Shown here piece after piece: positions 23,754 through 32,637 of a stretch of DNA of 32,637 nucleotides. Made by a program: the position numbers and the translations under genes. Positions within the stretch are counted from its first letter, which is position 1; every line of letters begins with the position of its first letter. This DNA is from an uncultured Acidimicrobiales bacterium (GTDB taxonomy: Bacteria > Actinomycetota > Acidimicrobiia > Acidimicrobiales > CADCTF01): the NCBI GenBank assembly GCA_902805655.1, contig CADCTF010000027.1, positions 1-32,637 of the forward strand. Reading direction: 5' to 3'. The notes below the pieces were generated by a model. The model did not search any database. It saw nothing but the letters and a program-made list of their open reading frames with translations, and was not told the origin of the DNA.

Positions 23754-24331
23754 CCTTGTGCCGGCCCCGACTTCTTGGCCGCGCCGGACTTCTTGGCCGC
23801 GCCCGCCTTCTTGGTCGGAGTCGCCGCCTTCTTCCCGACCGCCTTGGCCGTTCCGGCTGCCTTCTTGGTGGCCGCCGGCTGCGCCTTCTTCGCCACGCCG
23901 GCCTTCTTGGCAGCAGGAGCCTTCTTGGCCGTGGGGGCGGCCGGCGCCACAGGATCGGGCACCAACGGCTCGGGCTCCAGGTCCGGTGCGGCTGCGGCCG
24001 TGCCGGGTGCCTCGGCGGTGAAGGGGTCCGCTCCGGTAGCTGCGTCGCCCCCAGAAGGTGCACCAGCGTCGGGCTGGGCCCGTCGGGCCAGATCCTCGAG
24101 GCCGAGGCTGCGCAGCTGGTCGGCGATCTCGCGCCGCACCATCCCCACCAACGCTTCGGTGTTCTCGCGGCTCTTGTCCACGATCTCCTCGATGAGGCTC
24201 TCGTTGTCCTTGAGCTTGGCTTCGCCCTGCTTGGCCAGCTCCCGCACGATCGCCTCGGCCCGTTCCCGGGACAGCTGCGTGAAGGCCATGCCAGCCTCGA
24301 GATAGCGGCGAAGGATGTCCGAATCAGCCAT
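23750..24331 (-). CDS. Helical protein with histone H1-like Lys/Ala tail
   Basis: A 193-residue protein of two parts. Residues 1-85 are predicted helical and charged, with heptad-like spacing (ERAEAIVRELAKQGEAKLKD), similar in style to phasin-like or short coiled-coil regulators. Residues 90-130 are a Pro/Ala/Asp linker. Residues 131-193 are a tail rich in AKKA, AAKK and TKKA motifs like eukaryotic H1 tails and bacterial HU/HupB or AlgP tails, suggesting nucleic-acid binding. I do not recognise a named family for the whole protein. ATG at 24331 lies exactly 6 nt after TAGCCT, so this gene heads the eight-gene operon through to the MraY-like gene. Its stop overlaps the tlyA CTG. Confidence 0.8.
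   Translation of the reverse strand: MADSDILRRYLEAGMAFTQLSRERAEAIVRELAKQGEAKLKDNESLIEEIVDKSRENTEALVGMVRREIADQLRSLGLEDLARRAQPDAGAPSGGDAATGADPFTAEAPGTAAAAPDLEPEPLVPDPVAPAAPTAKKAPAAKKAGVAKKAQPAATKKAAGTAKAVGKKAATPTKKAGAAKKSGAAKKSGPAQG
23769..23804. repeat. 18-bp tandem repeat encoding GAAKKS
   Basis: The 17-mer GACTTCTTGGCCGCGCC occurs twice with a period of 18 bp. It encodes two copies of a GAAKKS unit at the C-terminus of the histone-tail-like protein, a likely site of repeat-length variation between strains. Confidence 0.8.
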
Positions 24332-24337
24332 GCACCC

Positions 24338-24343
24338 AGGCTA
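24338..24343 (-). promoter_or_regulatory. -10 box of the eight-gene tlyA-recN-steAB operon
   Basis: TAGCCT on the minus strand, 6 nt before ATG at 24331. It is the only promoter-like site I see for the block that runs to 14791. Confidence 0.6.
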
Positions 24344-24357
24344 CCGGAGCCCTCAGA

Positions 24358-24377
24358 GTGCTAGCAACAGTTAGCAC
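24358..24377. promoter_or_regulatory. Inverted repeat, possible operator, between divergent genes
   Basis: GTGCTA and TAGCAC, 6-bp perfect arms 8 nt apart. It lies between the two divergent start regions, just upstream of both -10 boxes, which is a good operator position. The half sites resemble those of CIRCE (GAGTGCTAG is present at 24356-24364) but they are arranged in the opposite order. Confidence 0.45.
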
Positions 24378-24386
24378 CGCTCGGGG

Positions 24387-24392
24387 TAGAGC
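24387..24392 (+). promoter_or_regulatory. Weak -10-like box of the rhomboid gene
   Basis: TAGAGC, 8 nt before GTG at 24401. It lacks the final T of TANNNT, so it is weaker than the other sites. The position is consistent with a leaderless mRNA. Confidence 0.35.
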
Positions 24393-24400
24393 CTGACTCC

Positions 24401-25195
24401 GTGATCCCGCTGAAGGACGAGAACCCGACGAAGCGGACGCCGATCGTCACCATGGTGCTCATCGCGATCTGCGTCGTCGTGTACTTCTTCGTGCAACAGG
24501 GTGCGGGCGAGCTCCTCGCCGGTGAGCCGGCCGACCCCGGGGCGAACCTCGAGTTCACGCTGAAGAACGCGGCCATCCCGTGCGAGGTCGTGCAGGGCCG
24601 TCCGCTGACCCGGGGCGAGATCGTCGACACGTTCACCGGCTCCGGCAACCCCGCCGCATGCCAAGCCGACCCGGCGACGCCCGCCGGCTTCGGGGGCAAG
24701 AGCGTGTACCTGGCCATCATCACCTCGATGTTCCTGCACGGGGGGCTGCTCCACCTCGCCGGCAACATGCTGTATCTGTGGGTCTTCGGCAACAACATCG
24801 AGGACACCCAGGGCAAGGTGCCCTACGTCCTCTTCTACCTCTTGTCCGGGTTGGCGGCGACAGTGGCCCACATCGCGGTGCAACCCGACAGCACCGTGCC
24901 CGTCGTCGGGGCGTCCGGGGCGATCGCCGGCGTCATGGGCGCGTACCTCGTGCTGTTCCCGCGGGTGCCGATCAAGACGGTGATCATCTTCTTCTTCATC
25001 CTGTTCCGCGACGTCCAGGCCCGTTGGCTGCTCGGAATCTGGTTCGTCTCGCAGTTCTTCATAAACCCCAACGCGGGCGTGGCTTGGATGGCCCACGTGG
25101 GCGGGTTCCTCTTCGGCATCCTCGGCGGCCTGGTCTGGCGAGCGCGACGAGGCCCGCAGCCGGTCCCCAACCCTTACTACGCCCCGTATCGCTGA
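24401..25195 (+). CDS. Rhomboid-family intramembrane serine protease
   Basis: Cleaves membrane protein substrates inside the lipid bilayer. The catalytic serine is S172 in GASGAIAG and the histidine is H232 in AWMAHVGGF; HGGLLHLAGNM (113-123) supplies the oxyanion-stabilising N122. Six membrane segments are evident, and residues 35-100 form a long first loop with two cysteines (C61, C87), possibly disulfide-bonded outside. It has 264 residues. GTG at 24401 fits the short upstream region. It diverges from the eight-gene operon and overlaps the HAD phosphatase tail to tail by 19 bp. The substrate is unknown. Confidence 0.93.
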   Translation: MIPLKDENPTKRTPIVTMVLIAICVVVYFFVQQGAGELLAGEPADPGANLEFTLKNAAIPCEVVQGRPLTRGEIVDTFTGSGNPAACQADPATPAGFGGKSVYLAIITSMFLHGGLLHLAGNMLYLWVFGNNIEDTQGKVPYVLFYLLSGLAATVAHIAVQPDSTVPVVGASGAIAGVMGAYLVLFPRVPIKTVIIFFFILFRDVQARWLLGIWFVSQFFINPNAGVAWMAHVGGFLFGILGGLVWRARRGPQPVPNPYYAPYR

Positions 25196-25926
25196 GCCAC
25201 GAGGCCGGCGAGGTCGGGCGCCATGTGGTCGGGCTGCGGCTCGACCGGGAGGTGCTCGGCCGTCGTGACGCCACTGAGCACCAGACCGAAGTCGACGCCC
25301 AGAGCTCGGGCCATGGCCCCGTCGGTCTCCGGCTTGTCGCCCACCATGATGGTGGCGTCCGGCACCCGGCGGGCGAGCAAGGTGGCCATCGCGGCATGGG
25401 GCTTTCCGGCCACCACCGGGTCGACTCCGGTCGCGTAGACCACCGCCGCGAGGATCGATCCGGCACCGGGAAGCAGCCCTCCCGGCACGGGGTAGGTCGC
25501 ATCGTCGTTGGTGCCCACCAGCCGTGCTCCGGCACGAACGGCTGCGAACGCGGCTGTCAGGCGGCTGAAGTCGAAGTCACGGTGCCACCCGACCACCACC
25601 GTCCCGGCGTCGCCTTCCCGCACCGTGATGACGCCACGCTCCTCGAGTGCCTCGTGCACACCCGGGCCGCCGCACACCAGCGCCGTGGTTCCCGGCTCCA
25701 CCAGTGAGGCCGCCGCCTGGGCGGAGGTCACGAGGTCGGCGGGCTCCACGGCCACGTCGAAGCCGGCCAGCTTGTCGACGTACTGAGCGACGGTGGCCGA
25801 GGAGTTGTTGGTGACGAACACCACTCGCTCCCCTGCGGCGCGCACCTGCGCGACTGCGGCCGCACTCCCGGGAATCGGCTGGTCGCCCCGCCACACAACA
25901 CCGTCGAGATCGAGCAGCCAGGCCAA
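25177..25926 (-). CDS. HAD-superfamily phosphatase (Rv1692-like)
   Basis: A 249-residue HAD type IIA phosphatase. Catalytic DxD is D6 and D8 in LLDLDGVVWRG, motif II is VTNNS (38-42), and the motif III/IV region includes AGKPHAAM and VGDKPETDG. M. tuberculosis Rv1692, at the matching place near tlyA, is described as a glycerol-3-phosphate phosphatase; the same activity is plausible here but unproven. The TTG start at 25926 is forced because an in-frame TAG lies just upstream and no ATG or GTG occurs between; the conserved first strand begins at once. Its stop overlaps the rhomboid gene by 19 bp. Confidence 0.92.
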   Translation of the reverse strand: MAWLLDLDGVVWRGDQPIPGSAAAVAQVRAAGERVVFVTNNSSATVAQYVDKLAGFDVAVEPADLVTSAQAAASLVEPGTTALVCGGPGVHEALEERGVITVREGDAGTVVVGWHRDFDFSRLTAAFAAVRAGARLVGTNDDATYPVPGGLLPGAGSILAAVVYATGVDPVVAGKPHAAMATLLARRVPDATIMVGDKPETDGAMARALGVDFGLVLSGVTTAEHLPVEPQPDHMAPDLAGLVAQRYGA

Positions 25927-25935
25927 GGTGCGCTC

Positions 25936-25941
25936 ATGCTA
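25936..25941 (-). promoter_or_regulatory. -10 box of the HAD phosphatase gene
   Basis: TAGCAT on the minus strand, 9 nt before TTG at 25926. It overlaps the plus-strand -10-like box of the DUF1015 gene by two bases. Confidence 0.5.
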
Positions 25942-25945
25942 GGCA
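25940..25945 (+). promoter_or_regulatory. -10-like box of the DUF1015 gene
   Basis: TAGGCA, 7 nt before GTG at 25953. It lies within CATGC-TAG-GCATG (25935-25947), a short perfect inverted repeat, so the two divergent promoters share one core. Confidence 0.4.
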
Positions 25946-25952
25946 TGTCCAC

Positions 25953-27131
25953 GTGCCTCGCTTCGAACCGTTCCCGGGTGTCCTCTACAACGCCGAGGGC
26001 GGCTTCGTGGACGACGTGATCGCGCCGCCCTACGACGTCATCTCGGCCGAGGACCGCGCTGCGCTCCTGGCCCGGAGCGACTGCAACGCCGTGCGCCTGG
26101 AGCTACCGGAGGCTGAGGGAGAGGGCTCGAGGTACGAGGCGGCCGCCCGGCTGTGGCGCCGATGGCTGGACGAGCGGATCCTCGTGCAGGACGACGCGGC
26201 GGTGTTCTACATCTACCGCATGGGCTTCCACGACGAAGCCGGCCGGCCCCGGCAGACCACCGGCATCCTCGGCGCGCTCGCCTTGGAGCCGCCCGGGAAC
26301 GGGATCTTGCCGCACGAGCGCACCACTCCGAAGGACAAGGCCGACCGGCTCGAGCTCCTCCGTGCCACCCGGTGCAACCTTTCACCGATCTGGGGCCTGT
26401 CCACCACAGAGGGCCTGGCCGACCTGCTCGACACCTCGGGCCCGCCGGATGCTCGCGCCACGGATGAGGAAGGTGTGCACCACCGGTTGTGGCGAGTCAG
26501 CCAGCCGGGCATGGTGGCTGCCATTCGCGAGGCGGTGGTCGCCACGCCGATCGTCGTGGCCGACGGCCACCACCGCTACGAGGTGGCGCTGACGTACCAG
26601 GCCGAGGTGGGCGCCGGCGGCGGACAGGACTTCATCCTCGCCTTCGTCGTTCCCCTGGCCGACGAAGAGGTGACCGTGCGCCCCATCCACCGCTTGCTCT
26701 CGGGGTCGGATCCGACCGAGATCCGGCGCGTGCTCGCGCCGCACTTCGATCTGTTCGACACCGGACCCCTCGACGCCACAATCGCGGCCCGGATGGACGA
26801 TGCCGGCGCACTGGCTCTGGTGATCCCGGGGGCGTGCTGGTTGCTCCGGCCCACGGCCGCAACCGTGGCCGCCGCCAGCCACGACCTCGACTCGAGCCGG
26901 CTGGATGTCGCGCTGGCGGATCTGCCGGCCGTCGACGTGCGGTTCCAGCACGGGTGGGACCTGGTGGGGCGGGCGGTCGAGGGCGGCACCGCCACCGCCG
27001 GAGTGCTGTTGCGGCCGGCCACGGTCGCACAGATCGCAGCCATCAGCCACGGCGGGGAGCGGATGCCCCCGAAGACCACGTTCTTCTACCCGAAGCCGCG
27101 AACGGGCATGGTGTTCCGCTCCCTGGACTGA
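25953..27131 (+). CDS. DUF1015 family protein
   Basis: A 392-residue DUF1015 protein. Family landmarks include the opening FEPFPGVLYN, VIAPPYDVIS, ILPHERTTPKDKADRLELL, VADGHHRYEVALTY and the C-terminal RMPPKTTFFYPKPRTGMVFRSL. The HHRYE motif is the most conserved stretch. The biochemical role of this family is not firmly known; some members are called SerB-cluster proteins because they neighbour serine biosynthesis genes, which is not the case here. GTG at 25953 is supported by its position next to a -10-like box. It converges on korB with a 16-bp gap and no clear hairpin. Confidence 0.93.
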   Translation: MPRFEPFPGVLYNAEGGFVDDVIAPPYDVISAEDRAALLARSDCNAVRLELPEAEGEGSRYEAAARLWRRWLDERILVQDDAAVFYIYRMGFHDEAGRPRQTTGILGALALEPPGNGILPHERTTPKDKADRLELLRATRCNLSPIWGLSTTEGLADLLDTSGPPDARATDEEGVHHRLWRVSQPGMVAAIREAVVATPIVVADGHHRYEVALTYQAEVGAGGGQDFILAFVVPLADEEVTVRPIHRLLSGSDPTEIRRVLAPHFDLFDTGPLDATIAARMDDAGALALVIPGACWLLRPTAATVAAASHDLDSSRLDVALADLPAVDVRFQHGWDLVGRAVEGGTATAGVLLRPATVAQIAAISHGGERMPPKTTFFYPKPRTGMVFRSLD

Positions 27132-27147
27132 GCGCCGTTCGCGACGC

Positions 27148-30022
<2,875 letters not shown>

Positions 30023-30052
30023 TGCCCCCCCATTGGCGCTGTGTGCGTTGCC

Positions 30053-30058
30053 ACCCTA
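30053..30058 (-). promoter_or_regulatory. -10 box of korA-korB (leadered)
   Basis: TAGGGT on the minus strand, about 30 nt before GTG at 30022. With a start site some 7 nt downstream the leader would be about 24 nt and would contain the G-rich ribosome-binding-like stretch. It contrasts with the leaderless sites elsewhere. Confidence 0.45.
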
Positions 30059-30084
30059 ACGGCCACCTGTGAGCAAGGTGCGGT

Positions 30085-30423
30085 TCACGCGCTGACGCGC
30101 TCGGCCGCCTGGGCGAGCGCCTTGGCGATGCGCTTGGACGCTCGCGCCGGCAGCACCGTGTCCGCCACCACCTCCGTGCGGCTCTGCGTCGAGCCCCCCG
30201 CGCGGTAGAAGCGGCGACGGACACGCCCCACCACGACCACCTCGTCCCCCACGTCGAGCACGGATCCGGCCGCAGGCGGATCCGGCCAGACCACGGGCAC
30301 GCCCTCTGCCCGGCCCTCCCCCGGACGGACGGTGACCTCGATGGTCAAGAGCCGGTCGCCCGAAGGCAAGACCCGTTCTTCGGCAGGGCGGGACAGGATG
30401 CCTCGCAAGGCGACGACGTTCAT
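30085..30423 (-). CDS. Small single-stranded DNA-binding (OB-fold) protein, SSB-like
   Basis: A 112-residue protein with the SSB OB-fold opening (MNVVALRGILSRPAEERVLPSGDRLLTIEVTV) and the VGDEVVVVGRVRRRFYRAGGSTQSRTEVVAD strand region. It lacks the glycine-rich linker and the acidic DDDIPF-type tip of the main SSB, and ends in an Ala/Arg helix. It is probably a paralogue with a special role rather than the replicative SSB. ATG at 30423 is chosen over GTG at 30429 because GAGGAG lies 5 nt before it (30429-30434), one of the few clear Shine-Dalgarno sites here, and that GTG would overlap the site. Confidence 0.8.
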   Translation of the reverse strand: MNVVALRGILSRPAEERVLPSGDRLLTIEVTVRPGEGRAEGVPVVWPDPPAAGSVLDVGDEVVVVGRVRRRFYRAGGSTQSRTEVVADTVLPARASKRIAKALAQAAERVSA

Positions 30424-30428
30424 GGACA

Positions 30429-30434
30429 CTCCTC
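30429..30434 (-). promoter_or_regulatory. Shine-Dalgarno site of the SSB-like gene
   Basis: GAGGAG on the minus strand, 5 nt before ATG at 30423. It is one of very few clear ribosome binding sites in the window and it decides the start codon. Confidence 0.7.
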
Positions 30435-30441
30435 GGTCACA

Positions 30442-30456
30442 GCGCCGGATCGGCGC
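30442..30456. repeat. Short hairpin in the SSB-like gene leader
   Basis: GCGCCG-GAT-CGGCGC, 6-bp arms, lying just upstream of the Shine-Dalgarno site. It could affect ribosome access, but short GC-rich repeats are common at this base composition. Confidence 0.4.
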
Positions 30457-30485
30457 ATGGGCAACTGGGGGAAGTGCCGAGGCTC

Positions 30486-30491
30486 ACGCTA
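30486..30491 (-). promoter_or_regulatory. -10 box of the SSB-like gene (leadered)
   Basis: TAGCGT on the minus strand, about 62 nt before the ATG at 30423. This predicts a leader of roughly 55 nt that contains the hairpin and the Shine-Dalgarno site. It is in the 109-bp gap downstream of the TPR gene. Confidence 0.4.
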
Positions 30492-30532
30492 CGGAGGCGG
30501 TGTGACAGTGCCGAGCGAGCCCGATGACGCGG

Positions 30533-31969
30533 TCAGTTCAGGCCGGACAGACGCTCCACGGCATCGGACAGCTCGGGGTCCACGTCCACGACTCGCCGAA
30601 ACAGCTCCCGCGCACGGGGGATCTGCCCGGCTCGCTCGTACAGGTCGGCAAGGTCGTACCACGAGCGGACGTGGTGGTCCTTCGGCCGATGCGTCTCCTT
30701 GGCGGCGCGTTCGAGCAGGTCGATGGCCGAGGTGATGTCACCCTTGTCGGCCCGGGCCCCCGCCGCCACAATGCGGCCCTCGGCCACCAGCTCGGCGCTC
30801 GGCGAAGCCTCGCGGAGCTCCTCCCACAGCGCCTCGACCTTGCCCCAACGCCGCTTGGCCCGGTAGCAGTCCGCCAACGTCGGGTGTTGGTCGAACGAGC
30901 CGCTGATCGATCGGAACGCCTCGAGCTCGCGGATCGCATCGTTCCAACGGCCGAGCCGGTACAGCGTCAAGCCGTAGAGCTCCCGCACCGCAGGGGCACC
31001 CGGTGCCGCCTCGGCCAGGGGGCGGAGCACCTGCGCCGCCTCTCGGTAGCGGTCGCGCTCATAGGCGCGCACCGCTTCACCCATGCGCAGCTCCATGCGA
31101 GGAGCCTTGGTAGCACCGACGTCGCCCGCCAGCTCCGAGCGCACCGGCTGCGGGAGCGACCGGCTCCTTATCGGGCGCTTCGTACGCCCCTGCGACCCGG
31201 CCACCTTGCCGCGAGCGGCCTGCGACTCGGACCCGGCCTCCCGCACCCACCGCTCCGGCTTCCACGGCTCCGACGGCGCGCTCTGCCCATGGACCGGCTT
31301 CGGAGGCGTCGGTGCACCCGGGGCCGGCTCGTCCAACCACCTCGTGCCCTTCCGGGCCAGCGAGCCCCACTGGCGCTTCGCCCCTTGCTCTTCCAGGCGC
31401 CCGCGCACGATCGGCCGACGAGGGGCCGCACCCGAAGAGCCTCCACGAGACTCCCCGCCACGGCCCGCCCCGGGACCACCGGACGACGATGCGCCGCTGC
31501 GCCCCCCGTTGCTCGGTCGCCCGCCTGAGCTGCGGGGCGCGTCGCCCGCCTTTCCTGCCCACGAGCCGCCGCGGCCCCGCTCCGGCGCACCACGGGGATC
31601 GGAGCCGCCATCGGAGTCACGCCTCCCACCTCGACCTTCGCTCCCGCGGCCGGCCGACCGCCCCTGGCTCCGTCCGGGCACAGGACGGGGCTGGGACCGA
31701 CTGCCCGAATCGCGCGAACCACCTTGACGTCCGGCCCCGCCCCAGGCCGAGCGCCCCGGGCTGCGCTCGGTGCCGGCGCTCCGAATGCGCGGAGACCCAC
31801 CTTCGGACCTCGGTCGAGGGCCACCACTGCCCTCCTGCCGCGCCGAGCCTTGCGCGCCACCGCTACCACCGCGCCGCTCCGGCCCTCCCGACCCTGCGCC
31901 ACCACGTGACCCACCACCATCCCCGGCTTTGCGTCGCGGTTCGGACTCGTCTGCATTTCGGGGCGACAT
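30533..31969 (-). CDS. TPR-repeat protein with RGG/Ser/Gly/Arg-rich disordered N-terminus
   Basis: A 478-residue protein. Residues 1 to about 200 are almost only Gly, Ser, Arg, Pro, Ala and Glu, with several RGG and GRGG units (for example GRGGSW and SRGGSSG) and no predicted fold. Residues 200-310 are basic and probably disordered. The rest is a set of TPR-like helical repeats, such as YREAAQVLRPLAEAAPGAP, LYRLGRWNDAIRELEAF and LADLYERAGQIPRARELF. The disordered arm suits RNA or protein binding, as for RGG proteins elsewhere. ATG at 31969 is 10 nt after TAGGCT. It is the first gene after the rRNA operon. Function is not known. Confidence 0.8.
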   Translation of the reverse strand: MSPRNADESEPRRKAGDGGGSRGGAGSGGPERRGGSGGAQGSARQEGSGGPRPRSEGGSPRIRSAGTERSPGRSAWGGAGRQGGSRDSGSRSQPRPVPGRSQGRSAGRGSEGRGGRRDSDGGSDPRGAPERGRGGSWAGKAGDAPRSSGGRPSNGGRSGASSSGGPGAGRGGESRGGSSGAAPRRPIVRGRLEEQGAKRQWGSLARKGTRWLDEPAPGAPTPPKPVHGQSAPSEPWKPERWVREAGSESQAARGKVAGSQGRTKRPIRSRSLPQPVRSELAGDVGATKAPRMELRMGEAVRAYERDRYREAAQVLRPLAEAAPGAPAVRELYGLTLYRLGRWNDAIRELEAFRSISGSFDQHPTLADCYRAKRRWGKVEALWEELREASPSAELVAEGRIVAAGARADKGDITSAIDLLERAAKETHRPKDHHVRSWYDLADLYERAGQIPRARELFRRVVDVDPELSDAVERLSGLN

Positions 31970-31979
31970 GGGACCGCCC

Positions 31980-31985
31980 AGCCTA
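31980..31985 (-). promoter_or_regulatory. -10 box of the TPR gene
   Basis: TAGGCT on the minus strand, 10 nt before ATG at 31969, just past the hairpin that follows the rRNA operon. Confidence 0.5.
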
Positions 31986-32002
31986 CCCGACCCCGGACGC
32001 GA

Positions 32003-32042
32003 CGAAGCCCCCGCATAGCGAGGGCTTCGTGCAAAAAAGAAA
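32003..32042 (-). terminator. Terminator region after 5S rRNA
   Basis: On the minus strand the 5S 3' end is followed by TTTCTTTTTT (32033-32042 region) and then by a hairpin with 12-bp arms (32003-32014 and 32018-32029) and a 3-nt loop. One pair is a G-U wobble in minus-strand RNA but an A-C mismatch in plus-strand RNA, which assigns it to the rRNA transcript. The T-tract lies before this hairpin, so the 5S terminal helix plus T-tract may act as the first terminator and the hairpin as a second. Confidence 0.65.
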
Positions 32043-32158
<116 letters not shown>

Positions 32159-32227
32159 AACCGGTGCTCTGTCAAATACGGGCCGGCGCGGCCCCTGAGC
32201 GTTCTATAGCGAGCACGAACATAAAGG

Positions 32228-32637
<410 letters not shown>

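Noticed and set aside
23769-23960. Repeated CTTCTTGG units that look like a repeat array
   Set aside because: They are codon repeats (AKKA/AAKK) in the tail of the histone-tail-like protein. There are no unique spacers, so this is not a CRISPR array.
32159-32227. tRNA gene in the 23S-5S spacer
   Set aside because: The 69 nt cannot form a cloverleaf and no conserved T-loop sequence is present.

Overview
The window is about 32.6 kb of very GC-rich, gene-dense chromosomal DNA from a high-GC actinobacterium. SteA, SteB/MctB-like protein, TlyA, PyrG, ScpA/ScpB, a two-subunit 2-oxoacid:ferredoxin oxidoreductase and a DksA-like protein all fit Actinomycetota. The gene order (HAD phosphatase, tlyA, nadK, recN, steA, steB, pyrG, Nudix, then scpA, scpB, rluB-like, cmk and der) matches, from memory, Mycobacterium tuberculosis Rv1692-Rv1713, with insertions. 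The divergence from mycobacterial proteins and the inserted genes suggest a deep actinobacterial lineage such as Acidimicrobiia; this is inference. I see no insertion sequence, prophage, CRISPR array or tRNA gene.

Layout, left to right. 1-2.0 kb: der (cut by the window edge) and a DUF512 radical-SAM gene, reading left. 2.0-3.6 kb: ispH and an HD-domain gene, reading right. 3.7-9.9 kb: a leftward block with scpA-scpB-pseudouridine synthase (chromosome segregation and rRNA modification), then aroH-tyrA-aroA (chorismate and tyrosine branch), then cmk-plsC. 9.9-10.9 kb: trpS, rightward. 10.9-14.7 kb: leftward pyrG-Nudix and dksA-like/M50 protease/HD. 14.8-24.3 kb: one tightly coupled leftward operon of eight genes: histone-tail-like protein, tlyA, nadK, recN, steA, steB, a three-part glycosyltransferase/phosphatase-like/membrane fusion, and a MraY-like transferase. 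24.4-27.1 kb: rhomboid and DUF1015 genes reading right, with a HAD phosphatase between them reading left. 27.1-32.0 kb: leftward TPR protein, SSB-like protein, korA and korB. 32.0-32.6 kb: the 3' end of an rRNA operon (23S partial, 5S), leftward.

Two expression features run through the window. First, nearly every transcription unit begins with a TANNNT -10 box (most often TAGNNT) ending 6-10 nt before the start codon, most often exactly 6, with no Shine-Dalgarno sequence; this is the layout of leaderless mRNAs. Second, genes inside operons are joined by short stop/start overlaps (ATGA, GTGA, TGATG). At two junctions (tlyA and the M50 protease) the only sensible start is CTG, giving CTGA.

The best candidate for an undescribed system is the end of the long operon. 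There the cell-division proteins SteA and SteB are joined directly, by overlap or a 7-nt gap, to a GT2/alkaline-phosphatase-like/polytopic membrane fusion and a divergent polyprenyl-phosphate transferase, which suggests a lipid-linked envelope glycan step tied to septation.
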